The position numbers were made by a program, and so were the translations under genes. A DNA stretch of 45,749 bases, taken from assembly GCA_017453255.1 (NCBI GenBank), contig JAFTKN010000026.1, positions 1 through 45,749 on the forward strand, in the 5' to 3' direction. Below the pieces are notes generated by a model that was not told where the DNA came from, did not search any database, and saw nothing but the letters and a program-made list of their open reading frames with translations. Of the stretch, positions 31,978 to 41,118 are shown piece after piece (position 1 is the stretch's first letter; every line of letters starts with the position of its first letter). Source of the DNA: Clostridia bacterium (lineage in GTDB: Bacteria > Bacillota > Clostridia > Oscillospirales > CAG-272).

Positions 31978-34290
31978 TTATATGCACTTTACGGAAATCT
32001 CGCCCTTTTCAATAGTAACAGATGCGCCCGAGATATTGCCCTTGATTTCAAATATAATTGCGTGAGCGAGCTTATCCTCAATTTGTGTTTGAATAAATCT
32101 TCTCATATTTCTTGCACCATATTTTTTGCTAAATGCCTTTTCTGCAATATGACTGCATACATCATCCGTATATTTGAAGGTGATATTTCTATCAACTAAG
32201 GCTTCCTTAAGGTCATCAAGCATAATCTTTGCAATACGAACGAAGTCTTCCTTTTCAAGAGAACGGAAGGTAATTATCTCATCAATTCTATTGATAAATT
32301 CGGGACGAAGGAACTGTGAAAGTGCCTTCTCTGTTTTATCGCTTGCAAGTGCAGTTGCATCAGCCCCAAAGCCTGCCTTTGATGATGTTAGAGTTGCACC
32401 TGCGTTAGTTGTCATAATGATAACTGTGTTTTCAAAATTGATAAGTCTGCCCTGTGAATCTGAAATTTTACCCTCATCAAGAATTTGAAGTAGGATATTT
32501 AAAACATCGGGATGTGCCTTTTCAATTTCATCAAATAAAACTACTGAATATGGGCTACGTCTAATCTTTTCGGTAAGCTGACCTGCCTCATCATATCCCA
32601 CATAGCCTGGAGGTGAGCCTATGATTTTAGATACTGAATGCTTTTCCATAAACTCAGACATATCAAGTCTTACAAGGTTTTCGATTGAGTTAAATAGCTC
32701 CTTTGCAAGAGTTTTAACAAGCTCAGTTTTACCAACGCCTGTTGGACCTGCAAAAATAAAGGATGCTGGACGCTTTTTAACGCTTACACCTGCCCTATTT
32801 CTTTGAATAGCAGAGCTTAACGCCTTTACTGCATCATCCTGACCAATTATTCTTGATTTAATTCTGTCCTCAAGTGATGCAAGCTTTTCAAACTCCTCCT
32901 CGGAAATATTGCTTGCTGGGATACCTGTCCAAATTTCAATAACTCCTGCTAAGTCCTGCTTGGTCATATATGTGTTTTCACATTCCTTATCAAGCTTTTC
33001 CTTTTCAATTAAAAGGTTGGACTTTTCTGTCTTTAGCTCTGCAAGCTGCTTATAATTATTTTCGTTTGCGTTTTCTCCACCTTCAGCAATTTGAGAATTT
33101 AGAAGCTCTGTTTTTGTATCAACAGCGGCTAATTTCTCTATCACCTTATGTCTTTCGTTGATGTGGGGAGCGTGCAAAACTATATGCGAGCAAGCCTCGT
33201 CAATTAAATCTATCGCTTTATCTGGTAAAAATCTATCAGTTATATATCTTTCACTCATTATAACTGCACTTTTTGCCATTTCGTCAGAAATTTTTACTCC
33301 GTGATATATCTCGTAGTAATGCTTAATGCCCTTTATCATTTCGATACATTCATCTATAGATGGCTCTTCAACCTTTACAGGCTGGAAGCGTCTTTCAAGT
33401 GCTGCATCCTTTTCGATATATTTACGATATTCCTTTAATGTTGTTGCACCAATAACCTGTATTTCACCTCTTGAAAGTGCAGGCTTTAGAATATTAGCAG
33501 CATTCATACTGCCCTCTGAATTACCTGTTCCGACTATATTATGAATTTCATCAATTACTAAGATAATATTTCCAGCCTGCTTAACCTCCTTTAAAAGTCC
33601 GTTAATTCTTGCTTCAAACTGACCTCTAAATTGAGTTCCAGCAACAAGAGCTGTCAAATCCATTAAATATATTTCGCAATTTCTTAGCTTATAAGGAACA
33701 TCGCCCTTTACTATTTTTTGAGCAAGTGCCTCTGCTATCGCAGTTTTACCAACACCTGGCTCACCTATTAGACAAGGATTGTTCTTTTGACGTCGGCTCA
33801 AAATTTGGATTACTCTTTCAAGCTCTCTTTCTCTGCCTATGATTTTATCAAGCTTATCATTTAAGGCATCTTGCGTGAGATTGTGACAGAAGGTATTCAG
33901 ATGCTTTCTCTCATCCTTTTTCTTTCTATCCTCTCTATTCTCGCCCTTACCTGAGCCCTTTTTGTCATCCTTATCTTCCTTAGGATTAACTTGAGATGGG
34001 TCAAAGCCCATTGTTTTCATAATTTTAGAAAACGGGATAGTTGGACTATCATCGCCTTCCTCATCATCCTCGCCATCAGTGGCAACAGGAAGCATTTCGG
34101 CAAACATTTTCTCCATGTTCTCAAGCTCTTCCTCGGTAATACCCATTTTTGTCATCATATCATTAACAGGCTTAATACCAAGCTCCTTTGCACATACAAG
34201 ACAAAGCCCCTCTTGCTTTTGTACATTATTTTCAAGCTTCATTATATAGACCGTTGCAGGTCTCTTTTTGCATCTTGCACACATTTCCAT
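31978..34290 (-). CDS. ClpE-like AAA+ unfoldase with N-terminal zinc finger
   Basis: The 770-residue Hsp100 protein has a zinc finger at its N terminus (C4, C7, C30, C33) like ClpE and McsA, not the double Clp-N repeat of ClpC. A charged linker (about 70-130) leads to the first ATPase (Walker A GEPGVGKT, Walker B VIDEIHN), a short coiled middle domain and the second ATPase ([18 protein letters not shown]). An AGFGA loop in the second module may dock ClpP. ClpE-ClpP degrades misfolded proteins in stress. ClpE is normally controlled by CtsR, but no CtsR operator is seen at its promoter. It follows two CvpA genes, 22 bp after the second. Confidence 0.88.
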   Translation of the reverse strand: MEMCARCKKRPATVYIMKLENNVQKQEGLCLVCAKELGIKPVNDMMTKMGITEEELENMEKMFAEMLPVATDGEDDEEGDDSPTIPFSKIMKTMGFDPSQVNPKEDKDDKKGSGKGENREDRKKKDERKHLNTFCHNLTQDALNDKLDKIIGRERELERVIQILSRRQKNNPCLIGEPGVGKTAIAEALAQKIVKGDVPYKLRNCEIYLMDLTALVAGTQFRGQFEARINGLLKEVKQAGNIILVIDEIHNIVGTGNSEGSMNAANILKPALSRGEIQVIGATTLKEYRKYIEKDAALERRFQPVKVEEPSIDECIEMIKGIKHYYEIYHGVKISDEMAKSAVIMSERYITDRFLPDKAIDLIDEACSHIVLHAPHINERHKVIEKLAAVDTKTELLNSQIAEGGENANENNYKQLAELKTEKSNLLIEKEKLDKECENTYMTKQDLAGVIEIWTGIPASNISEEEFEKLASLEDRIKSRIIGQDDAVKALSSAIQRNRAGVSVKKRPASFIFAGPTGVGKTELVKTLAKELFNSIENLVRLDMSEFMEKHSVSKIIGSPPGYVGYDEAGQLTEKIRRSPYSVVLFDEIEKAHPDVLNILLQILDEGKISDSQGRLINFENTVIIMTTNAGATLTSSKAGFGADATALASDKTEKALSQFLRPEFINRIDEIITFRSLEKEDFVRIAKIMLDDLKEALVDRNITFKYTDDVCSHIAEKAFSKKYGARNMRRFIQTQIEDKLAHAIIFEIKGNISGASVTIEKGEISVKCI

Positions 34291-34312
34291 TTTGCATATA
34301 CCTTCAAATTTA

Positions 34313-35032
34313 CTAATTTACTATGGCGACAAGCCAATCTATTAAATTTATTTTTCGGAAAAATCCTAAAATCATTGATCGATCTAACGTTTGAACATCG
34401 AAAGCTCCTTGAGTAAACGGACCAATATACGAAATTACCGCATAAAGTCCAAGTGATATTCCCCATAGAGTTAATGTTGCTATAATAACACCAAATGCTA
34501 AGCCCAAAACTCTATTTGCTGTTTTAACTCCATCAAATGCTGTTGTTATTTTTTCGATTATCGGCATAAGTAAGCTTAAGCCAATCAACGAAACAATAAA
34601 AATCAAAATTACAGCAATCACTGAGCACACCATTAGGGAAAAGCCATTACCAGCATTTTGGCTGATAGACCATAGAAGCTCATCACTTCTTTCCCCACCT
34701 TTTAATAGCTCCATATCCTGCCCAAGCTTAACTGTATCAACATCAAACTTAGCAAGCACGGTTGCGTAGCTATCATTATATAATAATGAAACAAGGCTCG
34801 AGGTAGTGTCATTATCTCTCAAAGCACTATATACTCCGTTTACGAAAAATCCGTCAAAAAAGAGATTTCCAAACAAATGAGCAACTGGCACTCTAAGTAA
34901 AAATGCTATTGCTACAGAAACAAGAAGCTTACATGTGCTTAATAGACTTTTTAAAAAGCCTGATATTGTAAATTTTAAAATTATTAAAATGCCTACTACA
35001 AGAAGTACAATATCAATAATTACGTGCCCCAT
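34313..35032 (-). CDS. CvpA-family membrane protein (second copy)
   Basis: A 239-residue protein with four predicted membrane helices. The start IIDIVLLVVGILIILKFTISGFLKSLLS fits the CvpA/colicin V production family, whose N-terminal helix pair with GFxKxL is a hallmark. An extracytoplasmic loop (about 70-115) lies between helices 2 and 3, and a GLAFGVIIATLTLWG helix closes the molecule. CvpA proteins support envelope integrity in several bacteria; the molecular role is open. It is a paralogue of its upstream neighbour. AAAGGAGAGG precedes the start. Confidence 0.82.
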   Translation of the reverse strand: MGHVIIDIVLLVVGILIILKFTISGFLKSLLSTCKLLVSVAIAFLLRVPVAHLFGNLFFDGFFVNGVYSALRDNDTTSSLVSLLYNDSYATVLAKFDVDTVKLGQDMELLKGGERSDELLWSISQNAGNGFSLMVCSVIAVILIFIVSLIGLSLLMPIIEKITTAFDGVKTANRVLGLAFGVIIATLTLWGISLGLYAVISYIGPFTQGAFDVQTLDRSMILGFFRKINLIDWLVAIVN

Positions 35033-35076
35033 AGCCTCTCCTTTCTGTTGTTAAAAATATTTGCGTATCAATAAGC

Positions 35077-35104
35077 AAGGACTGTACTTGATTATACAGT
35101 CCTT
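35077..35104 (-). terminator. Hairpin between the two CvpA genes
   Basis: A 10-bp perfect stem AAGGACTGTA/TACAGTCCTT with an 8-nt loop is followed by a weak T run. It may reduce read-through from the first to the second gene rather than end transcription, since no promoter is apparent in the remaining gap. Confidence 0.55.
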
Positions 35105-35118
35105 ATTAACGAGATAAC

Positions 35119-35913
35119 TTATCGTATTGACAAAAGCTTTACAAATTCCCAGACGTTATTTACAAGGAATTTGACAATGAAGGTTCCTCCCTCATATCTG
35201 CCCTCTTCCTCAATATACCGACCGAAAATATATTCCATATTAAAGATATCCGGATAATACGAGTTACCAAATTCAAACAGCTTTTCAAGACCTAATGATA
35301 TGAACATACAAATGAACAACGCAAAGGCTGCACCTATAAATGCACCGAGCGTAATATTAAGTCCCTTAACAAGAGTAACGTCAGTCATCTTATTAAGTAA
35401 AGCACCAATTATAACAAATATAATCTCCGCTATTATAAAAATTACAAAGAAAGCGATTATAACTGAGATGAATAGTGAAAGCCTTTCACCAATTACATTT
35501 GTAAATTGCTGAACCTCTTCCTCCCCTGCAATAAAGACCTCACCAGTTGAAACGTCACCTACAAAATATTTCCATAAATTATCTCTCGTTGGCTGATCAA
35601 GGTCAGATGTTACAGCATTGGCAAACCAGTTTGGTACACCGTCAAGCACCTTATAAAGCTGATATCCACCAGCCTCTTCACTAAACGTTGAGCGTAGCCA
35701 GTCACCAACAACACCATTTGACCAGTTGATGAAAAACGCATTACTAATCACCTTTGCAAGTGGTGTGCAGAAAATAACAGCTACTAAAGGAGCGAGAATA
35801 ACCTTTACAAGCGCCATCAATGAACGTACAAAGCCTCTAATTGCATAACGCAAAATAAAGAACACAAATATACATATGATAACTATATCAAAAATCAAGC
35901 TAATTGGTGGCAT
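35119..35913 (-). CDS. CvpA-family membrane protein (first copy)
   Basis: The 264-residue protein has the same plan as the next gene: IFDIVIICIFVFFILRYAIRGFVRSLMALV at the N terminus, a polar loop (about 65-130), two further helices (VIIAFFVIFIIAEIIFVIIG and an LTLGAFIGAAFALFICMFISLG stretch) and a polar C-terminal tail. The two proteins share architecture and the GFxxSL signature, although overall identity appears low, so the duplication is old. It has a GGAG site and is first in the operon from the promoter at 35945-35973. Confidence 0.82.
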   Translation of the reverse strand: MPPISLIFDIVIICIFVFFILRYAIRGFVRSLMALVKVILAPLVAVIFCTPLAKVISNAFFINWSNGVVGDWLRSTFSEEAGGYQLYKVLDGVPNWFANAVTSDLDQPTRDNLWKYFVGDVSTGEVFIAGEEEVQQFTNVIGERLSLFISVIIAFFVIFIIAEIIFVIIGALLNKMTDVTLVKGLNITLGAFIGAAFALFICMFISLGLEKLFEFGNSYYPDIFNMEYIFGRYIEEEGRYEGGTFIVKFLVNNVWEFVKLLSIR

Positions 35914-35944
35914 TATTCTTCTCCTTTCATTTTAAACTTATAAT

Positions 35945-35973
35945 ATTATATACTGTTTTTCGGCATTTGTCAA
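35945..35973 (-). promoter_or_regulatory. Full-consensus promoter of the cvpA-cvpA-clpE operon
   Basis: Perfect TTGACA (35968-35973) and TATAAT (35945-35950) boxes are spaced by 17 bp. The -35 box contains the TGA stop codon of truA (35970-35972), so promoter and coding sequence share bases. Confidence 0.85.
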
Positions 35974-36734
35974 CTATTATAATATATTTTTTTGAGATAC
36001 AAGCCCTCACCTGGTGCAGTAAAGCCAGCTTTTTCTCTTTTGCGAGATGCAATAATTTCCACAATATCCTGTGGCTGTATTTTCCCACTATCTATCCACA
36101 ACAGTGTGCCTACCATTATTCTTACCATATTATAAAGAAAACCATCAGCGATAACTGTAAATTCTACTAAATCGCCGTTTCTTTCAACCCTTGCTTCATA
36201 GACAGTTCTTTTAGTATCCTCAATTTGTGAGCCTACAGACATAAACGCATCAAAATTATGAGTTCCTATAAAAAATTTAGCTCCCTGTGTCATTTTTTCG
36301 ATATTTTCGTCGCTAATTTCTCTACCATATTCTAAGGCTAAATTATGATAAAATGGATTTTTGATTTTGCTTGCATGAATTTTATAGACATATTCTTTTT
36401 TTAAAACATCATAGCGAGGATGAAAATCCTTTGAAACCTCTTTTGCTGATAAAACTGCAATATCAGGAGGTAGCTTTATGTTCATCGCTATAGGAACCTT
36501 ATCAATAGGCACAGTTATTTCATCGCTATCATTTTTAGGCTCTACTGTTAAACAAAAGCCAAGAGCGTGAACACCACTATCGGTTCTACTACAACCAGTT
36601 ACATTACATTCAAAGCCAAAGGCTTCCTTCGATGCTTTATTAAGCATTAAGGAAATTGTAGGCTTTTCTGGCTGTAATTGATAGCCACAATAGGCATGCC
36701 CATTATATGCTATTGTTAATAAAAGCTTTTTCAT
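35970..36734 (-). CDS. truA: tRNA pseudouridine(38-40) synthase
   Basis: This 254-residue enzyme modifies uridines 38-40 in the anticodon stem of many tRNAs. The catalytic Asp lies in GCSRTDSGVHALG (about residue 53), and LTIAYNGHAYCGYQLQP at the N terminus and VRIMVGTLLWIDSGK near the end are family hallmarks. The start overlaps the ecfT stop by one base (TAATG), a frequent arrangement of truA behind the ECF genes in Firmicutes. Confidence 0.96.
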   Translation of the reverse strand: MKKLLLTIAYNGHAYCGYQLQPEKPTISLMLNKASKEAFGFECNVTGCSRTDSGVHALGFCLTVEPKNDSDEITVPIDKVPIAMNIKLPPDIAVLSAKEVSKDFHPRYDVLKKEYVYKIHASKIKNPFYHNLALEYGREISDENIEKMTQGAKFFIGTHNFDAFMSVGSQIEDTKRTVYEARVERNGDLVEFTVIADGFLYNMVRIMVGTLLWIDSGKIQPQDIVEIIASRKREKAGFTAPGEGLYLKKIYYNS

Positions 36735-37573
36735 TATAATCTATATCCATTTCCGTAAATGTTGATTAGTATTACTCCTGCTAATAGTCCTGCTATTATA
36801 AGTATCCAAAGAAAATCACGAAATCTCATTTTCATAATTCTCATTTTTGTTCTGCCCTTTCCACCACGATAACAACGACATTCCATTGCAGTAGCAAGCT
36901 CATCTGCTCTTCTAAAGGCGGATACAAATAAAGGAATTATTATAGGTATGAGTGCCTTTGCTTTTTTTATTAAGCCTCCACTTGAGAAATCTGCTCCCCT
37001 TGCCTTTTGGGCATTCATTATCTTAGAGGTTTCCTCTGTTAAGGTTGGAATAAATCTCAAGGCGATTGTCATCATCATAGCAAATTCGTGAATTGGAATT
37101 TTAATAAGCTTAAGTGGTGACAATGCTGACTCGATACCATCAGTTAGGGCAATTGGTGTTGTTGTGTATGAGAAAAATAACGTTGTAGCCATAAGTAAAA
37201 GTGTAATTCTTAAAGCTAATATACCTGCGTTAATTAATCCCTCACGATAAAGCGTCAACGTCCAATGTCCTTGTATAATTTCCTTTTGAAAAATAACATT
37301 AGTTCCATTAGTCCAAAAAACATTTAAAATTGCTGTAAACAGAATGATAAAAATTAAAGGCTTCAAGCCCTTTAAAATCACTCTTATCGGCACTCTACTT
37401 ATGATTATTGAGAACAAAATCAATGCTGTTAATGGGATAAATGCGTACACGTCCCTCGCTAAAAATATAGCAACGATATAAACAATTACAAATAACAGCT
37501 TTGTTCTTGGATCAAGCTTGTGAATGGGAGATTTCGCTTCATAATATTGTCCGAAGCCTACATCAAAGTTCAT
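36734..37573 (-). CDS. ecfT: ECF transporter membrane coupling protein EcfT
   Basis: The 279-residue protein couples the two ATPases to exchangeable substrate-binding S components in vitamin uptake. The family's coupling-helix motifs are present: the A-R-G motif in AQKARGADF (about 190-200) and the second one in ATAMECRCYRGGKGR (about 230-240). Five to six membrane helices are visible. It begins within the end of ecfA2 (11-bp overlap), and truA follows with a one-base overlap. No S component gene is present nearby. Confidence 0.94.
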   Translation of the reverse strand: MNFDVGFGQYYEAKSPIHKLDPRTKLLFVIVYIVAIFLARDVYAFIPLTALILFSIIISRVPIRVILKGLKPLIFIILFTAILNVFWTNGTNVIFQKEIIQGHWTLTLYREGLINAGILALRITLLLMATTLFFSYTTTPIALTDGIESALSPLKLIKIPIHEFAMMMTIALRFIPTLTEETSKIMNAQKARGADFSSGGLIKKAKALIPIIIPLFVSAFRRADELATAMECRCYRGGKGRTKMRIMKMRFRDFLWILIIAGLLAGVILINIYGNGYRL

Positions 37574-38426
37574 TATTGCCTCCCTTCAGCTTAAGGATAG
37601 CAGATAATGCACCATCAACGGTGTATATATCATCAGGAATTTCAACTCCTGACCTTCTTAATGCAAGAATTATATTTGTAATTTCAGGAACGTCAAGTCC
37701 AGCATCAAAAAGAAGCTGGTGATTTGAAAACACCTCTCTACACGTACCATTTGCAAGTATTTTAGAATTTGACATAACAACAACCCTGTCACAGTACATA
37801 GCCATATCCTCCATGCTGTGACTTACAATTATAACGGTTGTTCCACTTTTTTCTCTATATTTTTTTATTCCACCGAGTATTTCTCTCCTGCCCTTAGGAT
37901 CAAGTCCTGCAGCAGGCTCATCCAAAACGAGTATTTTCGGCTCCATAGCCATTACTCCTGCAAGAGCGACACGTCTTTTTTGGCCACCTGATAAATCAAA
38001 GGGTGATTTTTCTAATATATCTGGTGTTAAGCCACAAAATTCAATGCTTCTTGCAACTCGTCTGTTGATTTCTTCCTCGGAAAGCTTCATATTTTTAGGT
38101 CCATAGGCAATATCGTCCTTTACAGTTTCAGCAAAAAGCTGATATTCAGGATATTGCATTACCATACCAACCTTAAATCTAACCTTGCCAATTTCCTTGG
38201 GCTTTGCCCAAATATTCTCTCCATCTACGATAACAGAGCCACTTTCAGGCTTGAGCAAGCCATTAAACATCTGCACGAGGGTAGATTTACCTGAGCCTGT
38301 ATGACCGATTAAGCCTGTTATTGTATTTTCTTCAATTTCAAGGTTTATTTTATCTAACGCTCTAATTTCATATGGTGATTTTTTACCATATCTAAAGCAG
38401 ACATCCTTAAGTTCAATTATCGGCAT
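37563..38426 (-). CDS. ecfA2: ECF transporter ATPase EcfA2
   Basis: The 287-residue ATPase has Walker A GHTGSGKST, Q-loop MVMQYPEYQLFAETV, signature LSGGQKRRVALAGV and Walker B ILVLDEPAAGLDP with catalytic Glu. The QYPEYQLF string is typical of EcfA2. It forms a heterodimer with EcfA1 to power uptake of vitamins or other trace compounds through the shared EcfT. It lies 30 bp behind ecfA1. Confidence 0.94.
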   Translation of the reverse strand: MPIIELKDVCFRYGKKSPYEIRALDKINLEIEENTITGLIGHTGSGKSTLVQMFNGLLKPESGSVIVDGENIWAKPKEIGKVRFKVGMVMQYPEYQLFAETVKDDIAYGPKNMKLSEEEINRRVARSIEFCGLTPDILEKSPFDLSGGQKRRVALAGVMAMEPKILVLDEPAAGLDPKGRREILGGIKKYREKSGTTVIIVSHSMEDMAMYCDRVVVMSNSKILANGTCREVFSNHQLLFDAGLDVPEITNIILALRRSGVEIPDDIYTVDGALSAILKLKGGNNEL

Positions 38427-38456
38427 AATTCTTCCTAAATTTCTAAATTAATTTAC

Positions 38457-39317
38457 TTATAGTTTTTCCTTAATCAATCTTGCACAAGTGTCAAAATCGT
38501 ACACTCCTAAGGGTATTTCCCAGCCAAGCTCTTGATTTAGCTTGTGTAACAGCTCAACTGATTGAGGAACCTCAAGACCTGCACTCCATAGCTTTTCAGG
38601 CTGTGAAAAAACCTTGTTTGGCACATCGTTTAAATATATCTCACCATTTTTCATAACAACTACTCTGTCAGCTAAAACAGCCTCGTTCATATAGTGGGTA
38701 ATTAAAACGATTGTTATGCCCTCCTCCTTATTAAGTCGGAGAATAGTATTCATAACCTCTTTTCTTCCTATTGGGTCAAGCATAGCCGTTGATTCATCAA
38801 AAATAATACATTTTGGTCTCATCGCTATTGTACCAGCAATCGCTACTCTCTGCTTTTGTCCACCTGACAAGCGATGTGGAGCATGCCGAGCGTATTTTTG
38901 CATATTAACTATTTCTAACGCCTCGTCAACTCGAGCACGAATTTCCTTTGGTGGTATGCCTAAATTTTCAGGTCCAAAGGCTACGTCCTCCTCAACAATA
39001 GTGGCTACTATCTGGTTGTCTGGATTTTGAAAAACCATACCAACCTTTTTTCTAACCTCAAAAACATCGTTGTCACTTAGCTTTTCATCAGTTATATCCT
39101 TGCCATCAACGAATATTTTTCCACTTTCAGGAGCTATAATCATATTGATAAGCTTCGCTGTTGTGGACTTTCCAGATCCATTATGACCTAAAATAGCAAC
39201 AAACTCACCCTCGTTAATCTCGAGAGAAACATCCTTTACTGCAAAATTGTTTTCAAGTCCGTCGCTTTCAGGGTATTTAAAGGATACATTTTCTAATCTA
39301 ATAAGTGGATTTGCCAT
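38457..39317 (-). CDS. ecfA1: ECF transporter ATPase EcfA1
   Basis: The 286-residue ATPase has Walker [11 protein letters not shown]-loop [22 protein letters not shown] (the EcfA1 hallmark), signature [13 protein letters not shown] and a Walker B region [13 protein letters not shown] in which Glu is followed by Ser. It pairs with EcfA2 in the energising module. The start has TAGGAGA ahead of it; the gene follows the methyltransferase by 27 bp. Confidence 0.94.
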   Translation of the reverse strand: MANPLIRLENVSFKYPESDGLENNFAVKDVSLEINEGEFVAILGHNGSGKSTTAKLINMIIAPESGKIFVDGKDITDEKLSDNDVFEVRKKVGMVFQNPDNQIVATIVEEDVAFGPENLGIPPKEIRARVDEALEIVNMQKYARHAPHRLSGGQKQRVAIAGTIAMRPKCIIFDESTAMLDPIGRKEVMNTILRLNKEEGITIVLITHYMNEAVLADRVVVMKNGEIYLNDVPNKVFSQPEKLWSAGLEVPQSVELLHKLNQELGWEIPLGVYDFDTCARLIKEKL

Positions 39318-39344
39318 CCTTAATCTCCTATTTGCATAACGCAG

Positions 39345-40223
39345 TTATTTGGCTTCTGCAACCCATCTTGCACTTGCACCACAGGGCAAAAAGCTCTTTG
39401 TTTGGGTAACAGGCAACGCAAGCTCTGCCGTTTCTGCCCTACCACCATGCTTTTTAACAATCTCTATATCAAGCACATATCCCATTGTTAATGCGCTTAA
39501 GCCTGTTGTATATGAATTAATTAACATAAATAGTGGATCGTCAGAAATAAGCTTTTCACAAAGGCTCACGAATTCGCAAACTGCATCCTCCAGCTTCCAA
39601 ACCTCGCCACCTGGTCCTCGACCATATGATGGTGGGTCCATTATTATACCATCATATTTGTTTCCACGTCTTATTTCTCTTTCTACAAATTTACGACAAT
39701 CATCTACTATGTATCTTACAGGCGCATTTTCAAGCCCACTTGTCATAAGGTTTTCCTTAGCACATTGAACCATACCCTTTGACGCATCAACATGAACAAC
39801 GCTCGCTCCTGCCTTGGCACAGGCCGCTGTTGCACCACCTGTATAAGCAAAAAGGTTTAATACCTTTACCTCCTTGCCTTGCTTTTTTCTTTCTTTTATA
39901 AGCTCAGAAAACCAATCCCAGTTAGCAGCTTGCTCAGGAAAAAGCCCTGTATGCTTAAAGCCCATTGGCTTCAGATTAAAGGTCATTCCATCATATCCAA
40001 TAGTCCATTTTTCAGGAACATCGTTCTTTATCCAAGCACCACCACCGTTTTTAGAGCGTCTATAAATACCATCAGCCATTTTCCATAGCTTGTGTTCTCT
40101 TTTGCCCTTCCAAATCACCTGTGGATCTGGTCTAATTAGTATATATTTCCCCCATCTTTCAAGTCTTTCCCCATCAGATGTATCAAGAAGCTCATAGTCC
40201 TTCCAATTCTCTGCTAAATACAT
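39345..40223 (-). CDS. Class I SAM-dependent methyltransferase (rRNA type, RlmI-like core)
   Basis: The 292-residue protein contains the SAM-binding motif VLNLFAYTGGATAACAKAGA (about 140-160) and the catalytic NPPY-like motif IIMDPPSYGRG (about 210). It resembles the RlmI/YccW 23S rRNA cytosine methyltransferase core, without an N-terminal PUA domain; some relatives are annotated simply as SAM-dependent methyltransferase. The start at 40223 was chosen because GAGGAA lies 7 bp upstream and the longer reading would overlap ruvC. It lies 10 bp after ruvC. Confidence 0.85.
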   Translation of the reverse strand: MYLAENWKDYELLDTSDGERLERWGKYILIRPDPQVIWKGKREHKLWKMADGIYRRSKNGGGAWIKNDVPEKWTIGYDGMTFNLKPMGFKHTGLFPEQAANWDWFSELIKERKKQGKEVKVLNLFAYTGGATAACAKAGASVVHVDASKGMVQCAKENLMTSGLENAPVRYIVDDCRKFVEREIRRGNKYDGIIMDPPSYGRGPGGEVWKLEDAVCEFVSLCEKLISDDPLFMLINSYTTGLSALTMGYVLDIEIVKKHGGRAETAELALPVTQTKSFLPCGASARWVAEAK

Positions 40224-40233
40224 AGAGTATTCC

Positions 40234-40731
40234 TCACATTTTATAGTATTTTCCCAATATGTTTGAGCCAACATGTCCATGACAGATAGCAAGCGCTAAT
40301 GCGTCAGCCGTATCATCAGGCTTTGGTGGCTTAGGCAAATTCAAAAGCGTTGTAACCATAGAAATTACCTGTTTTTTTTCTGCTCGTCCATACCCAACAA
40401 CAGATTGCTTAACCTGAAGTGGTGTATATTCAAATATTTTAACGTTTTTTCTGTGTGCTGAAACTAAAATAGCTCCTCTCGCCTCTGCTACACATATACC
40501 TGTTTTTTGGTTTGTATTCCAAAAAAGCTCCTCAATAGCCATAACATCAGGCTTATATTTGTCGATAATAGTATTCATACCATCATAAATCTGACTAAGT
40601 CTTTCCTCTATCGGTATGCCTGCCTTTGTTTGAATTGAGCCATAGCCCATAACTCGAAATTTACCCTTTACACATTCAAGCACGCCCCAGCCTACAATAG
40701 CAAAGCCTGGATCTATTCCTAAAATTACCAT
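40234..40731 (-). CDS. ruvC: Holliday junction endonuclease RuvC
   Basis: The 165-residue nuclease resolves Holliday junctions moved by RuvAB. The catalytic acids are seen in order: Asp7 in LGIDPGFAIVGWG, Glu in MAIEELFWNTNQKT (about 67), and the final acidic pair in KPDDTADALALAICH (about 140). The ATG at 40731 was chosen because the family always starts at this point and AGAGG precedes it closely; an upstream TTG lacks a site. It leads a long minus-strand operon and is transcribed away from ruvAB, which lies about 3 kb to the right. Confidence 0.95.
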   Translation of the reverse strand: MVILGIDPGFAIVGWGVLECVKGKFRVMGYGSIQTKAGIPIEERLSQIYDGMNTIIDKYKPDVMAIEELFWNTNQKTGICVAEARGAILVSAHRKNVKIFEYTPLQVKQSVVGYGRAEKKQVISMVTTLLNLPKPPKPDDTADALALAICHGHVGSNILGKYYKM

Positions 40732-40744
40732 TCTACCTCTATAA

Positions 40745-40764
40745 TGATAATGCAAGCATTATCA
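40745..40764 (-). promoter_or_regulatory. Inverted repeat in the ruvC leader
   Basis: Two perfect 9-bp arms TGATAATGC/GCATTATCA are separated by only 2 bp, 13 bp before the ruvC start codon and about 20 bp after the predicted transcription start. The close spacing fits a DNA operator better than an RNA hairpin. It does not match a LexA box. Confidence 0.5.
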
Positions 40765-40790
40765 AATCTTAAAAGTTTGCTTTTCTTTTT

Positions 40791-40819
40791 ATTTTATCAT
40801 ATTTTAAGTATTATGTCAA
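40791..40819 (-). promoter_or_regulatory. Promoter of the ruvC operon
   Basis: A perfect -35 box TTGACA (40814-40819) and a -10 box TAAAAT (40791-40796) are spaced by 17 bp. Confidence 0.78.
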
Positions 40820-40856
40820 ATAATATTGTGTAAATTTTTATTATTATATAAATAGT

Positions 40857-40884
40857 TGATTTTGCTTCCAATTTATGTTACAAT
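40857..40884 (+). promoter_or_regulatory. Promoter of the DUF951-YfhO-ruvAB operon
   Basis: The -35 box TTGATT (40857-40862) and the -10 box TACAAT (40879-40884) are spaced by 16 bp. It is divergent from the ruvC promoter, 37 bp away. Confidence 0.6.
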
Positions 40885-40917
40885 TAGAAATAACTTGATT
40901 TATTAGAGGTATTGCTT

Positions 40918-41118
40918 ATGGCTTCCTTTCCTATGATTTCTGTTGGCGACTTACTTGAAATGAAAAAGCCACACCCTTGTGGGTCCAATGTTTTCAAGGT
41001 GCTAAGAATCGGCGCAGACTTTAAAATATGCTGTACTCAATGTGAAAGAACCCTAACCTTAGACAGAATTAAAATTGAAAAAATGATTAAAAAGATTATT
41101 CCTAACGGAGATTTATAA
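40918..41118 (+). CDS. DUF951 zinc-ribbon-like protein
   Basis: This 66-residue protein matches DUF951: VGDLLEMKKPHPCGSNVFKVLRIGADFKICCTQC, with cysteines in PHPCG and CCTQC that probably hold a zinc ion. Members occur throughout Firmicutes near chromosome maintenance or ribosome genes; the function is not known. The ATG at 40918 is 8 bp behind AGAGG. Its stop overlaps the start of the YfhO gene by one base (TAATG). Confidence 0.9.
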   Translation: MASFPMISVGDLLEMKKPHPCGSNVFKVLRIGADFKICCTQCERTLTLDRIKIEKMIKKIIPNGDL

